Below, piece by piece: positions 6,365-16,800 of a stretch of 27,711 nucleotides of DNA (positions within the stretch are counted from its first letter, which is position 1; each line of letters begins with the position of its first letter). This stretch comes from a virus, in the IMG/VR virus record IMGVR_UViG_3300025369_000049, positions 1 to 27,711 of that record. One strand, 5' to 3'. The notes beneath the pieces were generated by a model that was given only the letters and a program-made list of their open reading frames with translations, searched no databases and had not been told where the DNA came from. A program made the translations under genes and the position numbers.

Positions 6365-7303
6365 AGTAACATATCTGTATTTAATCCTGCAAACGTACCT
6401 GCCTTTGCACAAACAGGCGAACTATCTGAAACAGCCAAAGCCCTCATGGGTGGTGCACTTGGTAACACATCCAAACGTATCTCCATCAAAGGCGGTGTGT
6501 TTCGCTTGGTTGCCGGTGGCAAAGAGATGGCCTCCATTGAAGAGCGCCATCTTGATGTGATCGTTATTAAAGCTGCCCCCAAGGTCAGCCGTATCTTCTA
6601 CGCGAAGTCATATGATGGCGACAACATTACAGGACCAGACTGCTGGTCTAACGATGGCGAGAAACCCGACGCTTCTATCAAAGCGCCACAAGGTCAGACC
6701 TGTATGTCTTGCAAACAGAACATTGCCGGTTCAGGCCAAGGTAATAGCCGTGCTTGCCGTTACCAACAACGCTTGGCTGTAATGCTTGCCGATAATCCCG
6801 ATGAAGTTCTACAGTTGACTTTGCCTGCCACATCTGTGTTCGGTAAAGAAGACGGCGACAAGCGCCCACTACAAGCGTATGTTCGTCACCTCGCATTGGC
6901 GTCTCCTCCTGTTGACGTTGAGAAGATTGTGACTCGCATGAAGTTTGATACCAAGGCCGAGTCTCCCAAACTGTTCTTCTCCCCTGTGCGTTGGTTGTCA
7001 ACAGTTGAGTTTGAATTGGCTAAAGCCAAGGCTAACACCAAGGAAGCAGACGACGCTATTCGCATGACCGCTTCACAAACAGATGGCGTCAAAGCTAAAC
7101 CCGCTTTGGCATTGCCCGGCAAACCCCTCGTTGAAGACGACGATGTGGAAGAAGCACCCAAGCCAAAAGCAAAGGTGAAAGCAGAGCCTGTTGAAGAAGA
7201 TACGAGCGAGCCAGAGATTCGCAAAGAGTCGGCAAAGCCAAGCGCTGTGCCTGCGAAGAAAGAAAAGTTGGCTGCAGTTATCTCTGATTGGGACGACGAG
7301 TAA
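6362..7303 (+). CDS. Probable single-stranded DNA-binding protein
   Basis: A 313-residue protein with the layout of phage SSBs: a folded N-terminal core (about 1-235), a low-complexity linker rich in Pro, Lys, Glu and Ala (about 245-300), and a short acidic tip ending in DWDDE, of the kind SSB and T7 gp2.5 use to contact partners. Cys94, Cys114, Cys117 and Cys132 form a CxxC-containing set that could bind zinc, as in T4 gp32-type proteins. It sits between polymerase/helicase genes and the primase-helicase. The function is inferred from layout and context; I see no classical OB-fold SSB signature. The start is ATG 6362, 11 bases after the previous stop and without a clear Shine-Dalgarno. Confidence 0.7.
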   Translation: MSNISVFNPANVPAFAQTGELSETAKALMGGALGNTSKRISIKGGVFRLVAGGKEMASIEERHLDVIVIKAAPKVSRIFYAKSYDGDNITGPDCWSNDGEKPDASIKAPQGQTCMSCKQNIAGSGQGNSRACRYQQRLAVMLADNPDEVLQLTLPATSVFGKEDGDKRPLQAYVRHLALASPPVDVEKIVTRMKFDTKAESPKLFFSPVRWLSTVEFELAKAKANTKEADDAIRMTASQTDGVKAKPALALPGKPLVEDDDVEEAPKPKAKVKAEPVEEDTSEPEIRKESAKPSAVPAKKEKLAAVISDWDDE

Positions 7304-7310
7304 CAACAAC

Positions 7311-7326
7311 GGGGACATTTGTCCCC
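7311..7326. promoter_or_regulatory. Perfect inverted repeat between SSB and HTH genes
   Basis: GGGGACA-TT-TGTCCCC is a perfect 7-bp inverted repeat with a two-base centre (or a 6-bp stem with loop ATTT), lying 7 bases after the SSB stop and 9 bases before the ATG of the HTH gene. No T-run follows, so a normal intrinsic terminator is unlikely. An operator bound by the adjacent HTH protein, or an RNA hairpin setting its translation, fits. Confidence 0.5.
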
Positions 7327-7335
7327 ATTCTAAAA

Positions 7336-7614
7336 ATGCCATACTCAGAAAAAATCATAGACCTCGTAGCTCGTTCCCCCAAAACTCTTGGGAGCACATT
7401 GGGGCGGTGGGCTATCCACTTGGATTTTCCTGTTACCAAAATCGCTATTGCGTTAGGCGTGACCCGACAGACTGTGTACAACTGGTTTGAAGGCAAGGAC
7501 GTCTTTGTAGCGTACCAAAACAGGGTAGAACTTTTAACTAAAATCATGTCGACGTCTAAGACGGCCGACGAAGCATGGAGAAGAATATGTCAGGAATACA
7601 ACCTAGAACCCTAA
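7336..7614 (+). CDS. Helix-turn-helix regulator, Cro/CI-like
   Basis: A 92-residue protein from ATG 7336; a longer in-frame start at 7288 would lie inside the SSB gene and on the other side of the palindrome. Residues about 31-52 are a clear HTH: FPVTKIAIALGVTRQTVYNWFEG, with the typical ALGVTRQTVYNW turn and recognition helix. The rest is helical (NRVELLTKIM, ADEAWRRICQEY). No Shine-Dalgarno is visible. A perfect inverted repeat at 7311-7326 sits directly upstream and could be its own operator. It may time the switch between early and replication expression; no partner repressor or lysogeny gene is in the window. Its end overlaps the next gene. Confidence 0.75.
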   Translation: MPYSEKIIDLVARSPKTLGSTLGRWAIHLDFPVTKIAIALGVTRQTVYNWFEGKDVFVAYQNRVELLTKIMSTSKTADEAWRRICQEYNLEP

Positions 7615-7772
7615 CCAACAATGAGCTTGCACGTTTTGCAGAAACACTTGTTCATCGTCCCGAGGGTATGCCAGTAGACTATCAGAAAGAATTGTTGCGA
7701 CGCTTTATGCAAGCCGACATTCAAGACGCACGTCCCTACCCACAACTCGGACAGCAAGACCTCTTCAAGTAA
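7587..7772 (+). CDS. Short protein ending in a clamp-binding-like motif
   Basis: A 61-residue protein. I prefer ATG 7587, which has GGAGAA a few bases upstream, over the in-frame ATG 7575. The body is helical and soluble (LTNNELARFAETLVH, VDYQKELLRRFMQADIQ). The last residues, LGQQDLFK, match the bacterial beta-clamp-binding pentapeptide form Q-L-[SD]-L-F with one change (QQDLF). This could tether it to the host sliding clamp. I do not recognise a family. It overlaps the HTH gene end by 28 bases and lies 15 bases before the primase-helicase. Confidence 0.6.
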   Translation: MSGIQPRTLTNNELARFAETLVHRPEGMPVDYQKELLRRFMQADIQDARPYPQLGQQDLFK

Positions 7773-7787
7773 ACCCAAAGGATTGTT

Positions 7788-10733
7788 ATGGAACCGCTAG
7801 AGTTTATGGCGGCGGTTTTGCCATCTCCGGGTAACGGACGCTATTGCGTGGTAGAACTAACCAAGAAAAAAGAACATGTATTCGTCAATGATTTACAAGA
7901 AGCCCAAACGAAAATAAACCTGTGGAAACAGAACAACTATGATGTTTACTTTGCGCTCGGTACTTTTGGGGATGATGACAAACGCACGGCAAAAAATATG
8001 CAGATGGTCAAATGCATTGCTGTCGATGTGGACTGTAATCATCCAAAGGATGTACCGGACCAAGACGGAGTCATAAAACCAAAGGCGTACCCATCCGCTC
8101 AAGCGGCAGCCAAGGCAATACTAGACTTCTGTGATGAAGTCGGGTTGAGCGATCTTGGTAGCCCTTGGATGGTTGCGTCTGGGGGTGGAGTGCATGCGTA
8201 CTGGCCGTTCAAAGAGGCCGTGGATAAAGACGACTGGTTGCCTGTGGCTGAAGGATTCAAACGCTTATGTAACCAAAAGAAACTGGCGATTGATCCAACG
8301 ATTACAAGCGACGCGTCTCGAGTCCTGCGCGTACCAGACACTATCAACACCGGTGTTAAGAACAAGCGCCAAGTTAGGGAAGTCACCAATGTTCGCCTAA
8401 AGAATGAAGGGGATTTCTTTGACTTTGACGACATCAAATCACTGGTCGAGAAGCACCTGATCGGTTCAGTCTACGAGAAAATGCCTAAGCCGCGCGCGAG
8501 CTTGGTACTACCCGGGACTGCGCCGTTGGGGGTTACTACACTGAAGTTGTTTGAGAACTCTGTTACCAAGTTTGGCAACATCATCAAGCGCACTGCCGAG
8601 GGTAGTGGGTGTGGACAGCTTGCGTTCTATGTGGAAAATGCCAGTGACGACGGCATGGAACCATTGTGGCGTGGGTTGCTCAGCATTGCACAGAAATGTC
8701 AGGACGGTGAGAAGGCGGCCATATGGCTCAGCAAGAAACACCCATACGATGAGAATCGTATGCACCAAAAACTTGCAGAGATTAAAGGTCCCTATCCATG
8801 TACCAAACTCGATAGTGAAAACCCCGGTGTCTGCCCCAGTTGTCCGCATTGGGGAAAGATTACAAATCCGTTAGCGTTGGGGCGTGAGACTGCCGTGACC
8901 ACGGCTGAGAAAAAGATTGACGTAATTGAGAAGATCGACAACAAAGAGGAGACGAGAACTTACACAAGACCCGAAGCGCCCTATGGCTACGCCTATGGCG
9001 AACGTGGTGGAGTGTTCATGGAGAAAGATGACGAAGACGCAAACGGCAATAAAGTGAAAAAGCAAGTAATGATATTGCCCTACGATCTGTTTCCAGTAGA
9101 TATTTTGCATCACGGAACAGAACACACAGTCCATATGCTTGCAATAAGATCCAATGGGGCGCAGACAATCACGTTTCCACAGAAGGCCATTGTGAGCAAG
9201 GATGAAACCGCCAAGAGCCTAGCGTCGCAAAACATCGTGAGCGCGTTTGGTTCTGGTAACGACAAAAATTTAGCTGATTATGTGAGAGCTTGTGTAGAAA
9301 AAATGAGTACAGAAAAACCACCAATCGAAGTACCAGCCAGTTATGGTTGGCAAGAAGACGACACTTTTGTGTTTGCAGGAAAGATCTACGCCGCGCACAA
9401 GGCGCCTACTACCGTGCCCATGCCCGGCTTAGAGAACATTGTTAACAACACACAACCCACGGGAACATTGGATAGCTTCCGTGAATTTATCAACCTCTTA
9501 ATTAGAAAGAAAATGTATGGGCACCTTTCGGTTATTCTTATGGGGGCTGCTTCACCTCTTATGCGTTTTACTGGTATCTACGGTCTTACTGTTCACTGCG
9601 GCTCTACTGAGTCTGGTACCGGAAAATCTTTGGCTCTTGAAGGTGCTGCTGCCATTTGGGGGCATCCTGTGCACTATCGCACTGGCAAGGGCACTAGCCC
9701 AGTTGCCATGCAACAAAGACTTGGGTTGCTGAACAGTTGCCCACTTGTAACGGATGAGATCACATCCAAGAACCGCAAAGACTTTGAATGGTTTCCTGAG
9801 TTCTTGCTTGACATGACAGAGGGTCGTGGCAAGGAGCGTATGGAGTCCGGCTCTAACAAAGAGCGCGTTAACTTGTCCACATGGATGGCGATGGCGATCA
9901 TGTCTTCCAATACCCACGTGGTCGACTACCTGACTGGCGAGCGCAAGCACGCATCCGAAGGTGAGTTAAGACGCCTGATTGAGTTTGTCATGGATGAGGA
10001 CTTGAAGTTTGAGAATGATGAGATCGAGGTCATCAAGTCGGTGTCCAAGAACTACGGCGTTGTGGGCCATATGTTAGCGCAGTATTTTGTAGACAATATT
10101 GATTTGTTAAAACAGTTGGTTCCTGATTGCGTCAACCAAGCGTACAAAGAGTTCCATGCCAGTAACGACGAGCGGTTTTGGATGGCAGGTATTGGGGCGC
10201 AGATAGCCGCGGCTATCTTACTGGGTAAAAACCACACACAAGCGCTTGACTTCCCAATGGCCGAGATCATAGCGGACATGCATAAGCGTATTGCCTACAT
10301 GCGCTCCAACATCAAGGGCGGTAAACGCCACGCTGAAGATGTACTGAACCAGTTCATCGCCGAGTTCTGGGGTAAATTCGTGATTGTTAACTACGGCGAG
10401 AAGACCGGCATTAGCGCTATCATGGGCGACAAGTCAATGGTCAGCAAAGAAACAACCAAGTCCCACGTCATGGGGCGTGTGGAGAACGGATTGCACCCCG
10501 GCTATGTGGACTTCTTCATTGAGGAAAGACTACTCAAGTCGTTCTGTTCATCCATGAGCTTTGGTTATGCCGACTTCAAACGCCAAATGGAGAAACTCTA
10601 CACCGTGTCATACGTCTCTAAAAAGAATATGATGTCGGCAACAAGTGGGCCACCCATGCGTGTGGCAACCATGAAGATCAGTCGACGCGGAGACGATGTA
10701 GATGGCGCTCTCTTATCCTTGGGATCGACTTAA
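7788..10733 (+). CDS. Primase-polymerase fused to DUF927-type helicase
   Basis: A 981-residue replication protein. The N-terminal archaeo-eukaryotic primase domain shows motif I CIAVDVD with Asp80 and Asp82, motif II GGGVHAYW with His136, and motif III around IDPTITSDASRVLRVPDT with Asp169 and Arg178. Cys338, Cys349 and Cys352 (YPCT, CPSCP) look like part of a zinc site. The C-terminal half is a DUF927-type P-loop ATPase: Walker A GSTESGTGKS (605-614), Walker B LVTDE (653-657) and a sensor-like MSSN (705-708). It should prime and unwind DNA for the polymerase at 1051. AAAGGA precedes ATG 7788. It is the last gene of the arm. Some members also polymerise DNA; that cannot be judged here. Confidence 0.9.
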   Translation: MEPLEFMAAVLPSPGNGRYCVVELTKKKEHVFVNDLQEAQTKINLWKQNNYDVYFALGTFGDDDKRTAKNMQMVKCIAVDVDCNHPKDVPDQDGVIKPKAYPSAQAAAKAILDFCDEVGLSDLGSPWMVASGGGVHAYWPFKEAVDKDDWLPVAEGFKRLCNQKKLAIDPTITSDASRVLRVPDTINTGVKNKRQVREVTNVRLKNEGDFFDFDDIKSLVEKHLIGSVYEKMPKPRASLVLPGTAPLGVTTLKLFENSVTKFGNIIKRTAEGSGCGQLAFYVENASDDGMEPLWRGLLSIAQKCQDGEKAAIWLSKKHPYDENRMHQKLAEIKGPYPCTKLDSENPGVCPSCPHWGKITNPLALGRETAVTTAEKKIDVIEKIDNKEETRTYTRPEAPYGYAYGERGGVFMEKDDEDANGNKVKKQVMILPYDLFPVDILHHGTEHTVHMLAIRSNGAQTITFPQKAIVSKDETAKSLASQNIVSAFGSGNDKNLADYVRACVEKMSTEKPPIEVPASYGWQEDDTFVFAGKIYAAHKAPTTVPMPGLENIVNNTQPTGTLDSFREFINLLIRKKMYGHLSVILMGAASPLMRFTGIYGLTVHCGSTESGTGKSLALEGAAAIWGHPVHYRTGKGTSPVAMQQRLGLLNSCPLVTDEITSKNRKDFEWFPEFLLDMTEGRGKERMESGSNKERVNLSTWMAMAIMSSNTHVVDYLTGERKHASEGELRRLIEFVMDEDLKFENDEIEVIKSVSKNYGVVGHMLAQYFVDNIDLLKQLVPDCVNQAYKEFHASNDERFWMAGIGAQIAAAILLGKNHTQALDFPMAEIIADMHKRIAYMRSNIKGGKRHAEDVLNQFIAEFWGKFVIVNYGEKTGISAIMGDKSMVSKETTKSHVMGRVENGLHPGYVDFFIEERLLKSFCSSMSFGYADFKRQMEKLYTVSYVSKKNMMSATSGPPMRVATMKISRRGDDVDGALLSLGST

Positions 10734-10740
10734 ACGCGGT

Positions 10741-10760
10741 CAGGGGTTTTTCATCCCCTG
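10741..10760. terminator. Hairpin after the primase-helicase gene
   Basis: CAGGGG-TTTTTCAT-CCCCTG forms a 6-bp stem with an 8-base loop, starting 8 bases after the stop of the right-pointing arm. There is no T-run after the stem on either strand, so intrinsic termination is uncertain; transcript-end protection is an alternative. Confidence 0.35.
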
Positions 10761-10802
10761 CTTGGACACGGAGACCGTCAAACAAGACGGTCTCCGTCAA
10801 GC
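10760..10802. terminator. Strong stem-loop between convergent arms
   Basis: A perfect 12-bp stem (10768-10779 with 10786-10797; ACGGAGACCGTC paired to GACGGTCTCCGT) closes a 6-base loop AAACAA. A further 5-bp stem (GCTTG 10760-10764 with CAAGC 10798-10802) extends it, with a 3-base bulge GAC on the left side. It sits in the tail-to-tail gap where a bidirectional terminator is expected, but neither side has a T-tract, so a processing site or protein-bound cruciform is also possible. Confidence 0.55.
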
Positions 10803-10818
10803 ACTAAAGCGTCGTATA

Positions 10819-10830
10819 TTTGGCGCCAAA
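10819..10830. promoter_or_regulatory. Perfect 12-base palindrome
   Basis: TTTGGCGCCAAA is perfectly self-complementary and lies in the convergent gap between the large hairpin and the end of the giant gene. It may be part of the same structured region or a protein-binding site; nothing more can be said. Confidence 0.3.
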
Positions 10831-10844
10831 GCTTCCGTAGGTAT

Positions 10845-10858
10845 TAAGAACGGTCTTA
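10845..10858. terminator. Short hairpin at the giant gene stop
   Basis: TAAGA-ACGG-TCTTA forms a 5-bp stem with a tetraloop, and its right end is the stop codon of the minus-strand giant gene. It is weak and has no clear T-tract, so it is only a possible 3' end structure. Confidence 0.25.
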
Positions 10859-13800
10859 TTGGCGTACTCTTTTATCTACCACTTCGGTAAATCTTTGAGC
10901 ATACGCGTTTTCTTGTTTGCGTATTTCCTCAATCCTAGCATCCTTATCTGCTTGAGACAGTTGGGGATTAGCCAGTATGGCTCTTTCTCTACTGAATAGT
11001 GTTCCCATATTTTTCTGGAACGAACCTGCGGCTTGACCGGCCGCAATTAAGTTAGCGTAGTTTTGTCTGAACGATTCGGCTTCAGCACGCTGACCCTTTT
11101 TGAGTTTGTCCTTGTATGTAGCTTGGGCTTTCTCAACATCATCCATGCGCTCATACGCGCGTTCAATCAAATAGCGTCCTTCACGTTGGAATAAACCACC
11201 GATGAACGGAACATCACTTGCAGCCATTGAAGCTTTCTCGCCTTCAGCACTTGATGCCAGTACTGGGTCAATCATGTGCAACGCTGCCAATCCCATACTT
11301 CCTGTGTATCCTCGAATAAAATGCTCAAGCATAATGGGCGATACGCCCGCTTGGCCTGTCAACTGGCCCACCATCTTTGCCGCTTCTGTCGTGTTTGCAC
11401 GATAGCGCTCTGTTGCCATTAGCTTTTTCTCACGCTCGGTTTCAATCGGGCCTGTGGCCGTCTCTCCGTAATACGCCTCAAGAAATGGTTTTGGCGCCGC
11501 AGGGATCAAGCTCGGTACTGCGTTTTGCCACACAAGTTTACCCATGCCTTTGGCGGCTTCGGTAGCCGTCATGTCTTTATGAGCAGAGTCAATGATCGCT
11601 TCAGGCAACGCTTTGAATAGGATACCCACCTCATAAGGGATTGGTATCTTCAAAGGATCTTTAACAAACGGCAAGTGAATAAAGAAGTTGTTGTATCGTT
11701 CTTCCGGACGTGCTTTGCGGTAGTCATCATCGTCTTGCATCATCAAAGCGTAGGCCATACTAACGCCCATCAACATCATGCTACGCGCAACCAACTTGCG
11801 TCTGATTTCCATTTGCTCAGCGAACGGCATTTGATTTGTCAATGACCTATACAAAACATCCAAGCCTTGGACTTGAGAGTTAAAGAACGGAATCAAAGTG
11901 TTGAGCATTTGCATACTGGGCGACAGGCCACGACGGCTCAAGTTTTGAGACTCAAACGCTCTGAACTGCGCTTGGGCTTTGGTCAATCCCTTCTTCAATC
12001 CATCGTTATATATTGTGGCTCTGGTCGCTGTGTCTGCTTGCAAAGCAAACTTGTCCAAGTGCCCCAACATCTTCTGCCATGAACTCTTGCCGGTCGCAAT
12101 GTCCTGCAAGAACTTGGTCATGTCTTTCTCATCCCCACTAAAAATATTACTGCTGACCGCCAAACCGCGCATCAAATCTTGCTCAGCTTGACTTTGTCCT
12201 GTGTACATCTTAGAGAGTTCTTTCAGAGCGTTGACCATTGGCACGCCATCGGTTCCTGACAGAATGAACGAGTTGACTGGATCGCGCAACAACTGGCGCA
12301 CGCCATATGCAGGGAAGCGTGTCACAAACTTTCTAACCCATTGTGATGGAATGCCCATTGCTTTAACAAGCGCAGGAATTGTGGTCTTGATACCTTCCAT
12401 GCCCTTGACAATTAAGTGTGCAGGAATTCCAAATGTGTCAGAGTCTATGGTAGCAAACGCATCTTTACCGCCGATTTTGTAATGTACAGTATCAGCGTTG
12501 GCAAGCCCGGGGCCTGTACCCATTCTGCTTACAAAGCCTGCTTTGTTAAGTCCGTTGGCAGTCTCAAGCGTAGCCTTGTTGTGCAAGGCCATGCGAGTCA
12601 GCATGAACGTGTTTTGCACGGCGCTCGTCATCAAAGGCAAAATGTGTGTGTTGTCGCCAACCATAGCTTTTAAGTCGGGGTTGTCTTTGATGTTACCGAT
12701 CGTTATGGCTTTCTCACCGGCGGTAAACAACTGCACTTTGCCGTCTTGAATACGGTAGAACGGAATGTAAGGCAAACGCTTTAGACGATCCGCTTCGTCT
12801 TTGCTCATGAAGTCACATTGAACAGCAAAGTCCAGTTGCCCGTCGTTGTATTCTTTGTACGCTTTTCTAAGCGCCATAAAATGTGTTTTAGCTTCTGCGT
12901 TGCGATTGATTGCCCTAGTATCGGCATCGAACTCGGCCTTGACTCCTGCGGGATTATCCGCATTCAAACGACTCCAACCGTTTGTCAAAGCATTAGCACG
13001 CTCACCGGCAATAAGCACAGTCGCCATACGTTCGGCTTCTTCATTAGAAACACCCAGCGCTTTGGACATGTTACCTAAATGCTCACTTACGTCTACCAAA
13101 TTAGCGCCGTCTTGTGATTCATAGCGGTATTCTTTGCCTTGTGGGGTATTCTCCACAACCACTTTCATGGGGCCGTGCAAAATAAATTGACCTGCGGCAG
13201 TAGAAACTTGATCCCCCATGCGCATAAAGTATTGGGTTTGGAACGCTTCCAGGCTTGTCATTTTACCTGCGCCTTCAGCGGCAACCACAGCGGAATCAAC
13301 TGCAGCCAACTTATCTACAAGCTGAACTCTACCGCCAAGGCCAAAGAAATTGCCTTTAAAATTTTCCCACTTGCCGGGAGCCGATCCAACCAAGGCCGAT
13401 TTGTAAGCGGGTGCTGCCCCAACTTTTTCAGCTTCAATATTCCTTGACTGCATGAATATGCTACGAATAAGCTCTTCTGCTCTGGGAAGCATGTTTTCTG
13501 AAAGCGGCGTCTTTCTAAAGAAGTCAAGCACAGCCTTAAAGAAACGCTCAAGCATATTACCGCGATACCAAGGGCGGTTATCCATCATGTCACGCAAGTC
13601 TTTGTTTGCCATGACTTCAGACACAAACTCCTTGATGTTCTCCATACCGTACTGACCCTTGAACTTGGGATCAGTTTCTAAGTTACGGAACATGGCCTCA
13701 ATCTCACGACGCGCTGTGCGTTGCGCAGGAGTCAGTTCTTTCTCAGGCATTGTAAGCACACGCATGGTTGCGGCGTGGGTAGCTTCGTGCACAACGTCTT

Positions 13801-16800
13801 CAACAGTAAAGCCTTGAGGCGTAAAGTATGCCGTGTTAGTTGTGGGATCGTAAAGCGCAGGAACGCTTTTACCCTTGTGAATAATCTCAGGGACAATCTC
13901 AACTTTGGTGCGCATCAAAAACTGGCGCACAGCATCTGCGTGTTGGCCCAAAAATCCTTTATCAGAATCCGCAATGTGCTCTAACGCCCCAATCAAACTT
14001 CTATCAATCAAAGATTTAATGGCTTCATCAGGCAATACCGTACCGGGAGCTTCACGGGCGGCAGCAGCAAAAAAATCGTCATCTGCATCTTCAATTGCTT
14101 TGTTCAAACGATTAAAAGGACTGGCGTTCTCAGTAAACTCAATGTCAGACTCAACGGCATCTTCCGCAGTCTCGGTGACTTTTTTGGCGTAGGTTTCCGC
14201 CTTGACGTTTTTATAGCGCTCTTCTGCGCGGTCTTCTTTTTCTATGGCGCGTTCTAAATCGTCCCTTGCAAGTTCTTTTTCTGCTTTGGTCTTGGCATTT
14301 TCGAGAGTTTTTTCAGAGCGGGTTACTTCAAGGTGTGCTTCTCTCAGGCGTTCTCTGGCAGCAATAAGCTCCATGCTGCCGCCTTCTTTCATAATACGAG
14401 CACCTTCTTCCAAACGCCCTTGAACTTGCTCTGGTGTCAAACCTGCAACAGCGTTGTCGTATTGTTTTTGCAAAGTCTCTTTGCGTTTAGTTCCGTCTTC
14501 GGCAGCATCCAACTTTTCTTTTGTTACATGCAAACTAACCGCATTGGCTTTTTCGGGCGACAAATCTGAGGCACGAAGTTTAATAACGCCGGCTTGTTTA
14601 GGTCTGTTGCCTTTGCCAATCGGTGTGCGGCTTTCGGCCGTACCAGATAGCATAGCGCTTGGGGCACGAGCGGCTGTGCGAACAACTGGACCTTCGCGTC
14701 TGTTGGGTAAGCGCTCCCCGGGTTCGACTTCAGCTTGCTCACTAGGTTCTTTTTCCTCAGTAATTTTTGTGACTTTTTTCTCTGCCACAGGTAACACTTC
14801 TTGGAGTTCACGCTCATAGCGTTTAACTTCTAGTGTGTGTTTGTTAACGGCTTTTGCATCTCCGCGATCAATAGCATCTTTGAGTTGCGTCTGCGCCATG
14901 CCCAGCATTTTCTTGGCATTGTTTTGAACAGCTTGCGCCAAGACGCCAGTTGTGTCCAACTCAACACGAGTACCTTCAAGACCTAAGCCTTCTCTTGCGC
15001 GTTGCGCAACATCTTTTGGAACGCCTTCATACGGAGCTTTGGCTTTTTTAAGCGCTTCTTCTTGTTTGGCTTCTTTAACAAGCTGTTTGCCTTTGAGTTT
15101 GTCTTCTGCTTCTTTTTGTTTTTCAAGCGCAGCACTTAAACGTTTTTGAGCTTCTGTTTGTACAGCGTTGGCTTTTTCAATAGCATCTGCTGCCGCTTTT
15201 AATTCAGGATCATTTTGTTGCGCAACTTGTTCTGCGTCTCTTGCAGCAACAGCTTCTTTATACGCAGCTTGAATTTTTTGAGACGAAGCGTATTGAAACG
15301 CCAAAAAATCTCTGCGTGCAATTGCATATTTAACAAGCGCTGCTGTATGTGCTTTGTCTGCCGACGCAGCTTTATTTATTAAGTCTTGTACATGACTTTC
15401 TAAAACAGCGGGGCTGTACCCGCTTTTTAACATTTCTTCGTATTCAGCTTTAAATGCATCAAGTTTTTTAGCAATTGCGGCAACTTGCGCGTCCATGTTG
15501 GATATGTTGGCTAGCATTTGTGAAGCCAAACGCCCTGCTTCTTGGGGATCAACAGGAGTTTCAAAACGCTCTAATATAGCGTTTGCATTGTTAAAATCTT
15601 GCTGAGGAAGATGCGTATTTATGAAGTCTTGTAAAGCAAACGCTTCATTTAGAACATCTACGTTGTTTTGTTCAGGGGCAACAGAAACTCTTTTTGACAC
15701 GCTGTTAAAATGTTCTTGAGCTGCTTTTAATTCTGTGGCCGCATTTTCATTGGGCAGTTGGTTTCTAAGTTTTCTTATTGTGTCAGTTACAATAAAAATG
15801 CTATGTCTATACTTGCTTAATTCTTCTGGCGGACCAAGCACGGGTTTAGCAACCAAATCCGCTAACATTTTTTCAGCAGCGTGTAATTCTGCGGTTCTTT
15901 CAGCAACGATTTTTGGGTCTCGTATGAAAGCGTTGGATACCTCTACTTCCGCTTGCGCAAGTTCTAAACGTTCTTTGGCTTCTTTAAGCTCTTTTCTTTG
16001 TGATGGCTGAAGTTCTAAAAACAACTTGCTTACTGCGTCATTCAAAGATTGCAAACGTTTTTTAGCTGCTACCAGTTTGGGTCCTTGCTCCTCGTATGCT
16101 TGAGTAATTTCTTCTTTGGCTGTAGCCACCAAATCATTGGCTTTATTAACAACCGCTGTGGATTTAGCCAACTCACTTGGCTTTTCTGTTTTTACTCGAA
16201 CCGCATTGGGTATCCCCCAACTACTAGCTTGTTTTGGCGATGTACGAGCTTGACCTTTACGAGCGTGCTCTGGAACATTTCTGTAATCTTTGCCAGCAAT
16301 GTATGCAACAGTTCTGTACCCTTTGCCAGCAATGAGTTGTTGCGCCGCGCGAGTGCCGGGTACTACCCTATTGATGGCGTCTTGCTGTTCCTCATACATG
16401 CGTTGCCTAGACTCAAGCTCCGCAACTTTGGCTTTGGCTTTTTCAATTTGGTCACGTATTTTTTCTTCTTGTTTAACAAGATTTTTTTCACGTGCGTCCC
16501 GTGCAGCCTTAATATCTTGCTCAATTTTTGTTTCTACATTTCTTGAGTGAAATACTTTGTTGTAAGCAATGTCTCCAGAAAAGCCGCTTTTGCGCTTGCT
16601 AATCAAATAGTTTAATGTTTTAGTACGTTCAATTTCTTCTTTGCTTGGCGTACTTGCAGCAGCACGAATTTTTTCTAGCTGTGTTTGCAGCTCAATTTGT
16701 TTGGTTCTGGCCGCGTCAAGTGTTTCTTTTGGCACGGGCTTCTTGAGTTCTGTGTATTGCTTTAAGCCAAAACCGGGCAGCATTTTCTGTTCTTCTGTGC

